Assembly (NCBI GenBank): GCA_950295325.1
Contig: OX485805.1
Location: 45,720,758 to 45,784,757 of the forward strand
Direction: 5' to 3'
Length of the DNA stretch: 64,000 nucleotides
DNA from: Polytrichum commune
Taxonomy: Eukaryota > Streptophyta > Polytrichopsida > Polytrichales > Polytrichaceae
Positions within the stretch are counted from its first letter, which is position 1. Each line of letters opens with the position of its first letter. Below the pieces are notes generated by a model, which did no database searches, was not told the DNA's origin, and saw only the letters and a program-made list of their open reading frames with translations. The position numbers were made by a program, and so were the translations under genes. Positions 41,311-52,312 of this stretch are shown here, one piece after another.

Positions 41311-43335
41311 AGAAATCAATAAACATGCGCTTCCGAAAACCATAACTAAATCGTGGAAGGTTCGATTTCCAATCCAGTTTTTGCAGATGTTTCGTTGTAG
41401 ATTTGCTGATGTAACACGAGTTATGTTGTGTAAATCTGAGCGGTAGAAGCTGGAGAACATGAAAAAACGGAACCAAAGAGCACCATCCACATACCTTAAT
41501 ATTGCTTATGGCGCTCGCATTCACTTATATTGCAACTTCCTCATCTTCTTCGTCCTCTGTACCCTCGTCCATTCAATTTTTTGGCGCCTACTCTACTTAT
41601 CAGACTGGCCATGATTCCTTCATCCATGAGCTTTGTTGACAAGCATTTTGCAGTCTCCGATGAAACAGATTCTTGTATGATATTAAACACACAAATAGTG
41701 CAAGATGATGAGCAAATCCAAATCCGAGTGCCCATCATTTTTGGACCCGATATGAGTATTCTACTCATTATCAAAGTGATGATTCTCATGCTCATTAACC
41801 CTCAAAGCATGTGGGGTCTCAATACACGACCAAATACACAATTTCTGCAGGCCTCATCAAGTTCATAAAATGGTGGTAACTAATGCCGGGAAATGAGGGG
41901 GTTGGGAGAGGATTGTGTGAATATGGGCTTGCTTGAGGGTTGGCTTTTAATTCGCACAATGCCTGCTCCCGAGGGCCTTATTGAGTGTAAAAACTGCGGC
42001 GGATTTCCGACCGTTAGATGAGGAATAGATCAACGGTCCAAATGGAGCCCAATGTTTACAATTTGAGAATTTTTTTGGGCAAGGCTTAAAGTCCCGCTTC
42101 AAGATTTCTTCACTTATGTACTTTTCGTATGAGTTGGAATGTAACCTCAAAAGTCCACGGGCTTCGAAAGAGAATGTGACTGTGGGGCAAGTTTTCAATC
42201 CTTTTCCTAGTCATGAGGCGGGGGGCTTTCTTTATTATAGTAGGAGCCATGTGCATGCGAAGCCTCTTATTGAAACCCCTTATATAGAAAAGAAAATTAT
42301 GACCAAATTTAAGAAGACTATACATACAAATGATAGACTACATAATAGTCGCATATATATGTATGGGAATCATGAACTCCTTATCTCACATCCTAATGGC
42401 AAGTGTCATTTGTGTACACTTTACTCGACTTGTAGATCATTATGTAACATAGGCATACATCTCATAACATTATCGGGCATACTCATGCCAAGATGTAAGT
42501 ACACTTAAATGCCAAGTGTCATGAGGTGACACCTACATGGTGAAGTTGTTAATCATCAGTGTAACCTAGAATATGTCTCCAAACAGGGTAAGTGACACTA
42601 TTACGCATGTGACATTGAATACCATAAACAATGTAATCTCAAAGTCAACAACATCTTAAAAACCTTATGTCAACTTGTCGTGTCTTGAGGCCACCACCGC
42701 TTGCTATGAATAGTGCATTTAATCAAGACTTTTTTGCGGTTAGGTGTATGTTGTAGTCTTTAACCCACATTAAACTACGAATGTAACATCTTGCACACTA
42801 CATCAATATTTGTATTTTTCATAGTACTGTAGAGGACTCTCTATCCTGACACAAAATACTTATTTTCTCCTCAAAATATCCTACATGACACGCTTATAAT
42901 CGCTACTTGTATCCCAGGTGGAAACTACATTCCAACGCATGTAAAGATGAAATAGAAAGCCCTATACGGTGATGTGATGTTCTATAGTGTACACCCCATC
43001 AAAGCAAGATAGCTAAATCAATGACAAAGCTGTGAAATAATGAAGCCCATACTAGATTGAAAGAGAGAGACCTAATATAGGCTACCATTCTACTTGTTGA
43101 TTTGAGAATCCGCTATTGTTTTTCCTTGTTTGGGTGGGTTTCAACGACGTGTGCATCCTGGGAAGCATTGAATATTGATGAATCGAACAGTGCCGAGTGA
43201 TCTAAGACTAATTGCAAATCTGTCCTATTTTACACAGGATGCTTGTGATTCTTGTTATAAATGCAATAATATGTGATAATATGCATGGATGGTAGCAAGA
43301 ATTATAATAGCACCATGCAAAGAATGTTATGTAAT
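41311..43335. other. intergenic sequence
   Basis: No gene was supported. An open plus-strand stretch at 41530-41868 has no recognised domain. 42838-42870 shares ACACAAAATACTTATTT with 15170, marking an unclassified repeat. Confidence 0.4.
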
Positions 43336-43339
43336 TGTC

Positions 43340-44060
43340 ACACGGGGTTGGAAAAAGTAACCATTTAAGGTGCATCTACACTCTAAACTCCGAAATATCA
43401 ACCTCCTTAATGTCACTTCTTCTCTTATATCCCACGACCCTAGGGAACGGATGCTCACAGTTTGAATCTCACTCCTTGTTGTCACATTTCCCTCCCATAT
43501 GTAACGGGTTTTAACATTAAAGTGGCTCGGTGTGGCTACAAGAATAGATCCCAAAAATACACGTGTTTAAAAGAGATTGGAATACATGCAATGAACGGCG
43601 AGTATTGACCGCTCCTTACAAATGAACCACTTGAGTTTGAGGAATAACCGGTTGAAGTTCGAGACTTCATAAAGAACCACCAATTGTTTAAAAAGAATCT
43701 ATGAACTATACCTCAGATGAGTAAGGAAAAACTGAAAGATCACAATAGGTAACCGGTTGGACTTGGAAACACTAGCTAGTTGTGTTCAAAAATCCCCCTA
43801 GGTCACTAAATACATGCCAAAATGTGATAACCATTCCATGCTTGATAGTCAAAATACTTTAGAGGGAGAGACCTATGACCATTTAATGAGCACGAGAATG
43901 CTCACTTTGACAATGAATACGATTTTCTTTACGAGCTCCGAAAATTAGAAGGAAAGTCGCTTCAACCTCGATTTGGAGATGCTAACGATCTCATACTAAT
44001 CCGTGTGTTTTATATCCTAGGAGAAGTGGGCTAGTTGAAAAATATAACCATTTAAGAACC
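43340..44060. mobile_element. AAGGTAGAYGTGCC-family element(s) with a CTCTAAACTCCG-family fragment inside
   Basis: The terminus AAAAAGTAACCATTTAAGGT runs directly into a reversed fragment of the CTCTAAACTCCG family (43372-43520, ending ACGGGTTTTAACATT). The host family then resumes with GTGGCTCGGTGTGGCTAC and continues to its other end near 44060 (AAATATAACCATTTAAG). The right end lies about 520 bp upstream of the TDP2 start codon. Confidence 0.6.
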
Positions 44061-44221
44061 ATGGCAACTTTGCTGGGTTGTGGCCACGGCATTGGGGTTG
44101 TACCTTCACCCTCACAATTGTATTCCCGCGCTCAAGCGTCCGCGGACCGCGACGCCTCGGCTCGTACATTGGGCTGTCCAATTGGCATAGCAGATTTGCG
44201 CGTGCGTACGTTGCCAATTCG

Positions 44222-44312
44222 ATCGCAATCTTCTCCTTGAAGGTTTCTTTTTATTTGATTGCAATCTTCTCCCTGAAGGCTTCTTTTTATTTGATTGCAA
44301 TCTTCTTCTTCA
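44222..44312 (+). repeat. 36-bp tandem repeat, about 2.5 units
   Basis: The phrase GATTGCAATCTTCTCC followed by GAAGGNTTCTTTTTATTT repeats directly upstream of the TDP2 gene. It is within an open stretch in frame with TDP2, but more likely belongs to the leader. Confidence 0.8.
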
Positions 44313-44578
44313 ACTTAGCTTTCATGCTGTGTGCGACGGTGCTTCGAGGGAGCGGGAGCTCCCCTGTTCACATTGTAAACCTTATAACTTCGCATCGCAA
44401 ACAGGTTAATAGTCTACTTAAACACTCTGCTCGAGCTCTCCCCCAATTGTTTCCTGCAGCTGCAAATGCAGCTCCTCCACTTACCGCCAATGCGATTGCA
44501 AACATCGCCATCATCCTTTGCGAGAGGTTTTCTTTGAATTCGGCAGGTTCGCAGATCGTGAGAAACAGAGGCGTGGGA

Positions 44579-47420
44579 ATGGGGTGGGCATGTTCTAGTT
44601 GCACTTTCATCAACAATGCGGGCCTTAAGGTCTGCGGCATGTGTTCTCAGCCCTCCTCTTCTGCCATTGCCACCACGGCGAACAGTAGTAACAAGTGGAG
44701 TTGCGAGGTTTGCACTTTCGTGAACTCGGGAGAGACTTCGTTCTGTGAGATGTGCGAGAACGGTCGTCCTGTTGCCGCGCAATCCTCAAGCACTCCACCT
44801 GTGTTTGGGGTTTCGTCGCAACTGGGCAGCACGTCGTTCCGGCCTTTGTTGCGAGCAAGCGGGGAGGCTTCTGAAGAGCAGAATGCGGCATGCAAGGAGA
44901 CTGCGCAGCTTGATTCCGATTCTGACGTTGTTGTCATCGCTTCGGAGGTTCCTCAGCCATTTAGCGGTAAGGGTAACCCTAAATCAAGAAAACGGAAGGC
45001 CAAGGAAGACGACGTGGTGGTGCTTTCGGACACATTGAGTGATGTAGAGACCTCCGATGTGAAGGAGGCCGGTAAGAAGATAAAAGAAAGTGTGGACGAT
45101 TCCAACAATTTGCTCAAAAAGTTGCACCAAGAGCGGATGGCTCGTACTCGGGCAGGCGCTTCGGGGTCAGGTAATCCTTGTACAATTTCCAGCGATCAAA
45201 TCTACATAAGGTGACAATATTTCTGAAAAGTGTGTGTCAATATGGTGGCGGACATCTTGACCAATATCTGCACGAAAGTAGTTCATGTAATCATTAATCA
45301 TTATACGAGCGGAAGTGATTTAGGCTGGGTATTTCTCTTTCACTGCTGGGTTTAGGGTTTAAGGGTTTAAGGGTTAGAGGTTCGAGTGGGAGTCTGGATT
45401 TAAGAGTTGCGTGATTTGTTTCGGATATTTCCAACTGGTTCTATTTGTCGGAGGTGTCAGTCGTCGATAGAAAGAGAATAATAGTATGCGGTCAGGGCCG
45501 TGTTAATATGTTGCGATCTGGCAATGTGATTACATTATCAGTGGATGTCTCATTTTGATTGTGGAACGTGTTGTCGGTTTGACAATTCTTCTGGAAAATG
45601 TGTGACAATACGGTGAAGGTCTTTAGTTCAATACGGCCTCTCCAATTTACTATCTGCTCAAAAGCAGTTCACAAAATTACAGGCGCGAAAAGATATTCAT
45701 GCTGGACATTTCTCTTTCACTGCTGGGTTAGCGTTTGGGGTTTAGAGGCTCGAGTGGGAGCCTGTATCAATCTAAGAGTTGCGTGTCTTGTTTCTATTGT
45801 TTTCCAATCGGCAGGTGGGTCAGACTCTCAACAGAGCAAGGGAATTGTTCCTCTTTCATCCCTATCAAAGGAACAAATGCAGGCATACATAGAGGAAGAG
45901 GGGACTTGGCTTGAGAAACCCAGCTCAGAATTGATAATCTTGACCTACAATGTCTGGTTCCGAGAGGATCTGGAACTGCAAGCACGAATGGATGCCATTG
46001 GCGATATCATCCTCCAACACAGACCCCACATCATCTTCTTCCAGGTGTAAATGTGTATTAGTTTGCACGATCCTGAGGTCTCAAATTCATTTCTTTCTTG
46101 GAAGTTGTTGTTACTGTCATGTCTTGATATCTTAGAGAATTGCATAAGGTGTATAGGCCTGTTGGTAATTCAAGTGAGAGGTCTGCACCCAAGGTTTTAA
46201 TTGGCATTACATCTTCTAGGGCGCTGGTTGATTGGTATCCACAAGAGCTGTTTTTGTTTAAACTATTATCTGTTTTGGTAGTCAACTTGTGATTAGAAAT
46301 AATAATTTTGAGAGGGTGATTTTCATCATGGCTGCAGGAAGTAACCGAGAACATCTACAACATATTTAGACAAGCTAGCTGGTGGAAGTCGTACAATTGT
46401 TCAGTGAAGCCTGGAGAAGCAGCTAGGCGAGCTTATTTTTGCATGCAGGTTGGTCTCGGTTTGATCTTCTGCTAGGCAGTTAGAAGGTTCAGGCTTTCCA
46501 ATCTTAATCTTATAACATGACGGGAGACTGTTATGACATAGTTATTTTACAAACAGGGTCATTTGTGTGGCTGTATAATGCTATTCTGGTAGTGGTAGCT
46601 TTGTGCCTGATAATGAATCATGCCATCTCTTTGCAGTTGAGCAAGCTTCCAGTAGTGTCTTTCAAGCAAACCCCATTCCGGAACTCAGTGATGGGTCGTG
46701 AGCTCTGCTTAGCAGAGCTGAGAGCAGGAAACGGTGAAAAGTTACTGGTGGCTACAACACATTTGGAAAGTCCATGCCCGGCTCCACCAACCTGGAACCA
46801 GATGTTCAGTGCAGAGCGGGTTGTGCAGGCAAAGGAAGCAATGACAATTTTAAGAGATTCACCAAATGCAATTTTTGGAGGAGACATGAACTGGGATGAC
46901 AAGCAGGATGGTCCACCTCCTCTACCATCAGGGTGGTTTGATGCTTGGCAGCAATTGCACCCTGGCCAGGTATATCAGTTCACAAATGTTTCGCTAAAAA
47001 GCCTGTGATATCCATGTACATTTGAACAATCAACGTATGCCATTCAAAGAACAATGCTCTTCTATTCAGAGGATCTGAGTTTCTCATTCTGTCTCATTTG
47101 TGACCAGAGGATATACTGTGCAGTTGAAGTGGTTATGGTAGTAAATGGGAGGATATGGTTTGCAGGTTGGATTTACATATGACAGCAAGGCCAACCTTAT
47201 GTTGACAGGAAGCCGCTTGCAGAAGAGGCTAGACCGGATCTTCTGCAAGCTTCGTGACTTTGAAGCTCTCACCATTGAAATGGTGGGGACTGCTCCAATT
47301 CCAGACCTGACCTACCTAAAAGAAAAGAAAGTGAAGGGACAAGTGCAGATGTTGAAGCTTCCTGTGTTGCCTAGTGATCACTTTGGGCTCCTTCTTAAGG
47401 TGCGTCCGAAAAGCAGGTAA
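44579..47420 (+). CDS. TDP2: tyrosyl-DNA phosphodiesterase 2 with two RanBP2 zinc fingers
   Basis: Five exons (44579-45170, 45815-46044, 46338-46448, 46637-46969 and 47166-47420) join in phase to give 506 residues. Two RanBP2-type fingers come first: W3/C5/C8/C19/C22 (WACSSCTF) and W40/C42/C45/C56/C59 (WSCEVCTFVN). An acidic, Lys-rich linker follows. The endonuclease/exonuclease/phosphatase domain shows all four TDP2 motifs: LTYNVWF (Asn243), FFQEVT (Glu275, split across exons 2 and 3), THLES with GGDMNWDD (Asp394, Asn396), and SDHFGL (His494). The enzyme removes topoisomerase II peptides from 5' DNA ends in the nucleus. The zinc-finger N-terminus is the plant arrangement. ATG 44579 was chosen because it sits directly before finger 1. 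The frame stays open upstream to about 44078, so a longer N-terminus cannot be ruled out. Confidence 0.93.
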
Positions 47421-49015
47421 CACAAAGGTTTGGAACCGCGTTCTCTAAAGTGCAATTATTCTTCTGGCCTGTGCAAGAAATTGCACTGGTGCAATTTTGT
47501 AGCATTAGATCATATCTTAACCTTCACGACAGCATAATGCCCCACCATCCTGTCGCAACTATTTGTATATATTAGGGATTTGTCTCAGTATGCATTTCAA
47601 AAAGCGAGGTGTTTCTGAGACTAGAGGCATTTCAGTTTATCCCATGGTATTTAGGAAGTTGTGTCACAGTTCATTTTTTGTTTTGGCTGCCATGTCCATT
47701 TGCGATCTCCTGAAAGCTAAATTGACAAAAGAACAGAAAACGCATTGGATTAGACTCATTCTGAGAGGTTCACTAGAGTTCAATTTGTGAATTCCCTCCA
47801 TAAATATTGTCCTGTATTCTGATGACTTTAGACCCTTGTCTCCTAGTGTTTCTGAATCAGATGGTGGATCTGTAGTTGGGAATTTTTGGCTAGCCTGGCA
47901 GTGAATAATTCATTCAAAGCACCACAACGGTTGCAAAATGCTCAGAAACACCTGCAGAAAAACTTACTTAATATGAAGAAAGTCTCGCTTACTCACTCAC
48001 AGGGCCACTTCCTATTCTACTTGCAACATTCCATTACAACCTGCACGTTCACATCCTGATTAATTATATCTTTTGAGAATGTAATTACATTCTCCTCCAT
48101 GCAGACAACGCTTAAATTCCAGTATATTGGGTGGAGATCAGAGGTGTTGCAAATCGAAAATCCTGAAGATGACCAATTGTATAGAGAAATCTCTGCAGAA
48201 CTCAATTGTGTCTTAATTAACTGTTTTTGTGATTATTTTTTGCTCCTCTGCACATCTTTAACTGGTGGAATCAGCATCCAGTTATGCAAACCAATTCCCA
48301 GATACTTGAATACACCAGAAAATTTATGTTAAATTCGAAGCTCATTCTAGATAAACGCACCATCTCAATTCCATTATAGGATCCTCTGACATGTTTGGAT
48401 ACATCTATAGTATAGTCTGGCAGCTGAGAAGATGAGCTCGACATCCGAAGCATGTCTAAGTAGCAGTGGGCCAGAATTTTGAAGCTCATGTATCAAAAGT
48501 TAGGGTTGAGTAATAGAATGGTGAACAGAGTTTACCATATACCACGACGTCTCTGAGGCAGAAAGAGTACAATCTGTAAACTTCACATCCCACTTAATTT
48601 ACAAGACCTTCAATTCTGCTCCCTCACCTCATGAAGCGTCTGACATAGTGACCTAAAGCACATTACAAGTTATGGGAAACATTTTCCTCACTACTTCACG
48701 AACAAACTCAAATGTGAGGATCATTGAGTTTAAGAGTGAGCATGAGGTGAGTGAGCAAACCAATCCATCAGTCATGAAAATCTGTTTGGCATGAGTTACC
48801 ACGCACTTTCAGATTTGGAACCTTTTGCATCCAGGAAGCTTTTTGTGATAAATTCAAAATGCTTTCAGTTCAGAGAGAGAGATTTGCGATTTTTGACTAC
48901 CAATCTCTACAATACATTAGTTGAGATTGTTGTTCTCCCTTGAGATTTAGATGCATAGAAATCAAATTCTCAAGTGCGGTGGAATAAGCTCTGGGATTAT
49001 TTGAGCAACTGAGGA
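47421..49015. other. 3' flank of TDP2 and intergenic sequence
   Basis: No gene was supported. A near-copy of intron text is seen within TDP2 itself (GTGAAAGAGAAATGTC-type phrases at 45330 and 45705 inside intron 1), but nothing of note was found here. Confidence 0.4.
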
Positions 49016-49019
49016 GGGG

Positions 49020-49190
49020 GACTAAGGTAGATGTGCCTAATTCAGTTACTCATCTTAATCGGACAACTGTATTTGAGTGGTATGTGGTTAGGTGTGGCTT
49101 TAAGAACGGATGCCAAAAAGACATGTGTTCAAAAGATGTTAGACCACATGCTCAAAATTTGATAACTATTCGAAGCCCACTAGAACAAAC
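49020..49190 (+). mobile_element. AAGGTAGAYGTGCC-family fragment (5' half)
   Basis: AAGGTAGATGTGCCTAATTC, GTATGTGGTTAGGTGTGGCT and CAAAAAGACATGTGTTC match the family. The sequence stops at about 49190, where unrelated sequence begins. Confidence 0.65.
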
Positions 49191-50326
49191 CCCGCTAACA
49201 AGAATTAACCATTCCATAGTTGCACCACCACACATAACCCATGGCACCCATATTCACGAAATCATAAAGGAATGAACCAACAAATGAAAAGACAAATGGG
49301 GAGCCCACATAAAGCATCAACAATACCTATGCACGTGGCAAACCCCCAATGGCGCGTCCGGGAAATGGGTACAATACCTACTCAACAAAGATGACATGGC
49401 CTATGAACACAATCTCACACCAATACACAAGGTCCTACAAACAAATGCCCGAAGGACTTCCACTCCCCCCAATGAAGAGACCTTAATTTTATTCGATCCC
49501 AATCAAAACTCCACACCTCGTCATGATCACTCAAGAATGCAACCTGGATAGAAACATACAAACTCAACACCCAACAATTCAAATCCAATAAAATCACGCC
49601 CATGTATTTGATCACCAAGGTTCATTGATAGCCACACTCACACTTAAAGGAATCACATGGTTGTGGCAATGGTTTATTGAACACCACATCAACACACTAC
49701 TAGAAGTCCTACAACCCCCACCCTAAAACTTTACAACAAAATTAGTAGGACTATTGCACGTATATGTCATAATTCCACCCAAAAGAATCCTCACCAAATA
49801 TCAACACCACATTATAAATCCATCATCACAAAATTACTCATTAACACCTTTAATCTTACGCACTCATACTTCTCATCGCCGTTCACATGCCCCACCTCGT
49901 TAAAAAGTATAACTCACCCCATCAAAGAGATTTCATATTCGGCTCATGGGGCCCCACCTTAATAATAAAATGACAAGGTACAAGATTAGCATACCCCATA
50001 GATTTCTAGGCCACAACCGAAGCAAACCATTGGGCCAAATTACCCACTAAAGAAATCCCGAACAATGTTACCATAATGATACTCAACCACAAAGATTGGA
50101 CACCTCAAAAACTAACGTTAGCGCAACAAGACATCTATATAATTACCACCATTCTACTAAATGCCATCCAATATGTTCTAGAACCCTAATGGTCACCTTA
50201 TTATTACCAATATGAACTAGCATTCACAATAATTATATGCATACACAACATGGACACCCCACCCATAATACACATTTGCCTCCCAACTACAACAAATCAT
50301 CCACGAAAAATACAACCTCAAATTCA
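49190..50326 (+). pseudogene. possible LINE-like remnant
   Basis: Broken plus-strand frames read FGSWGPTLII, QGTRLAYPIDF and, around 50110-50200, KLTLAQQDIYIITTILLNAI. These resemble the post-catalytic part of plant LINE reverse transcriptases (a 'LTLAGR...' region). Many stops, no catalytic motif seen. Low confidence. Confidence 0.3.
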
Positions 50327-52190
50327 TTGCACACAACTTGTCACAACCCTTGCTAGTGTCCCTTAACAATCTTGATAAATTTTCAAGTCTAGCAATGATC
50401 ACGAGCACTAACCCTTCGCATTTCGCCATGTTAATGGTTAGCTCCCCATATGAGGGGGACCAACTCTCCTACTCTTGCATTTGGGACTCTCCCATTAATC
50501 AGTAACTAATACTTAGATGTGGACTTCCACCCATGAAAGTCCAATCTTTAGTTGATCATCGCGTTGCTAGAACAACACTATAACAACCCGAATCATACTA
50601 GGCAACTATGCCCCCATGTTGGGCCAATGCTCGTGGAGGCCGTGCCGTTCGGCCTCGGGTGGGTTTGGTCGGCCACGTCCCTTCACCCATATAAGCCTCT
50701 ATGACTTTTGGTAGGGCCCCTACCCCACCATCAATAAACCTTTTGTCTCTCTACTAAGAGTTGGGACCAAGTAGACATCTTCCCTTAGCCGTTGGGGCTG
50801 GAAGCCCCCATTAGCTTTAGACCTTCATAACTTCCTGTATGATCTTAAATGCTCACATGCGACCACTTCATTGTCATCTGCGTTTCACGTAAATGCTGAT
50901 GGACTCCTCACTTGTTCCATTGGGGCAACTATTGACGAAATTATGCTTGTTCAAATCTTGGCAGTATCGGGAGCCACTCCTTGGCCACTGATATCCCAAG
51001 GTGCTCATCTGGGATAGTGCCCCACTCAAATTGCCATATCTCCTAGTTCACACCTTTGATTGAGGTATTATTGAGCATTTTAAAATCCGCACGCCATAAG
51101 CTACCCATAGTTGATGGCCTTACCCTCGTGCCTCCCAGTTTCTGTGGGTGGGAGGTGTTTCCAAAGCCCGGGGCCCTCACCCACAATAGGATCACTTGTG
51201 CCGCACACCTCTCCATGAGGAGTGCCCAAAACACCATGAGCACAAGGGGGACCCCGGAATGACACCCGGGCCTGGTGGCGTCGTTGGTGAGAGGGCCCAA
51301 ATGATCCTAGTGTAGGCGAGGGCCCCGGGCATTGAAAATGCCTCCCACCCATGGAGACTAGGAGGCACGAGGGTAAGGCCATGAGCTTTGCGTAGCTCAT
51401 GGCCTGGTGATTGTAGAATGCTCAAGAACACCTCAATCGGAGGTGTGAGCTAGGAGTTATGGCAATTTGAGCGGGGCGCTGTCCTGGGACAGCGCCCTGG
51501 TACAGCAGTGGCCTGGGAGTGGCTCCCGGGACTGCTAAGATTTCAACATGCATAACTTCCTAAATACTTGACTGAATGTGGCAAGTGAGGACTTCATCAG
51601 CATCCACGTGAAGCGTAGATGAAGATGGAGTGGTCACTTGTTAGCATCAGAGATCACATAAGGAAGTTATGATGGTCTGAAGCTGCTAGGGGCTTCTAGG
51701 CCCAACGGCTAAGGGAAAATGTCTACTTGGCCCCAACTCTTGATAGAGAGACAAAAGGTTTCTTGACGGTGGGGTAGGAGCCCTGCCTAGAGTCCTAGAG
51801 GCTTATATGGGTGAGGTGGTGTGGCCTCACCCACCTGAGGCCGAATAGCACGGTCTCCATGGGCATTGGCCCAATGTGAGGGTATAGTTGCCTCGTATGG
51901 CTCGGGTTGTTGTAGTGTTGCTCCGGCAATGCGATGATCAACATAAGATTGGACTTCCATGAATGGAAGTCCACATCTAAGAGTTGGTTACCGATTAAGG
52001 GGCGAGTCCCAAAAGACCAAAGTAGGAGGGTTGGTTCCCCTCTTATGAACTATAAGGTCTCGGGTGGGAGGAGCTAACCATTCGCATGGCGGATTGCAAA
52101 TGATTAGCACTCGTAACCTTTGCTAGGAATGAAAATAGGCAAGATTGTTAAGGGACCTAGTAAGGGTTGCGACAATTTGGGCCCTTTCAC
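50327..52190. repeat. 1.86-kb inverted repeat (fold-back structure)
   Basis: A left arm (about 50327-51199) is repeated in reverse as a right arm (about 51299-52190) with ~100 bp between them. Examples are GGTTAGCTCC at 50438 against GGAGCTAACC at 52070, GATGTGGACTTCC against GGAAGTCCACATC, and CCTTTTGTCTCTCTA against GAGAGACAAAAGG. The spacer itself recurs in reverse after the right arm (52191-52238 and, beyond the MULE, 63217-63262). The arms may be inverted LTRs or a fold-back transposon. No coding region was recognised. Confidence 0.85.
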
Positions 52191-52238
52191 CAACGGCGCC
52201 ACAAGTCCCGAGTGTCACTCCGGGGTCCCCCTTGTGCC

Positions 52239-52312
52239 GGGGAGTGCTATCTTATGAGCGGTGAGCAATGAGTGGTGAGCGATGAGCGGTAACTTATGAG
52301 CAGTGAGGAAGA
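52239..52312 (+). repeat. left terminal inverted repeat of the MULE
   Basis: After GCTATCTTATGAGCGG come iterated RTGAGC motifs (GGTGAGCAATGAGTGGTGAG, CGATGAGCGG, ATGAGCAGTGAGG). Such subterminal iterations are typical transposase-binding arrays. It pairs with 63145-63216. Confidence 0.85.

Noticed and set aside
41530-41868. Plus-strand open frame of 112 codons
   Set aside because: No recognisable domain, no splice context, and no similarity to neighbours.
50327-52190. A complete LTR retrotransposon
   Set aside because: The repeated arms are inverted rather than direct, and no gag-pol sequence lies between them.
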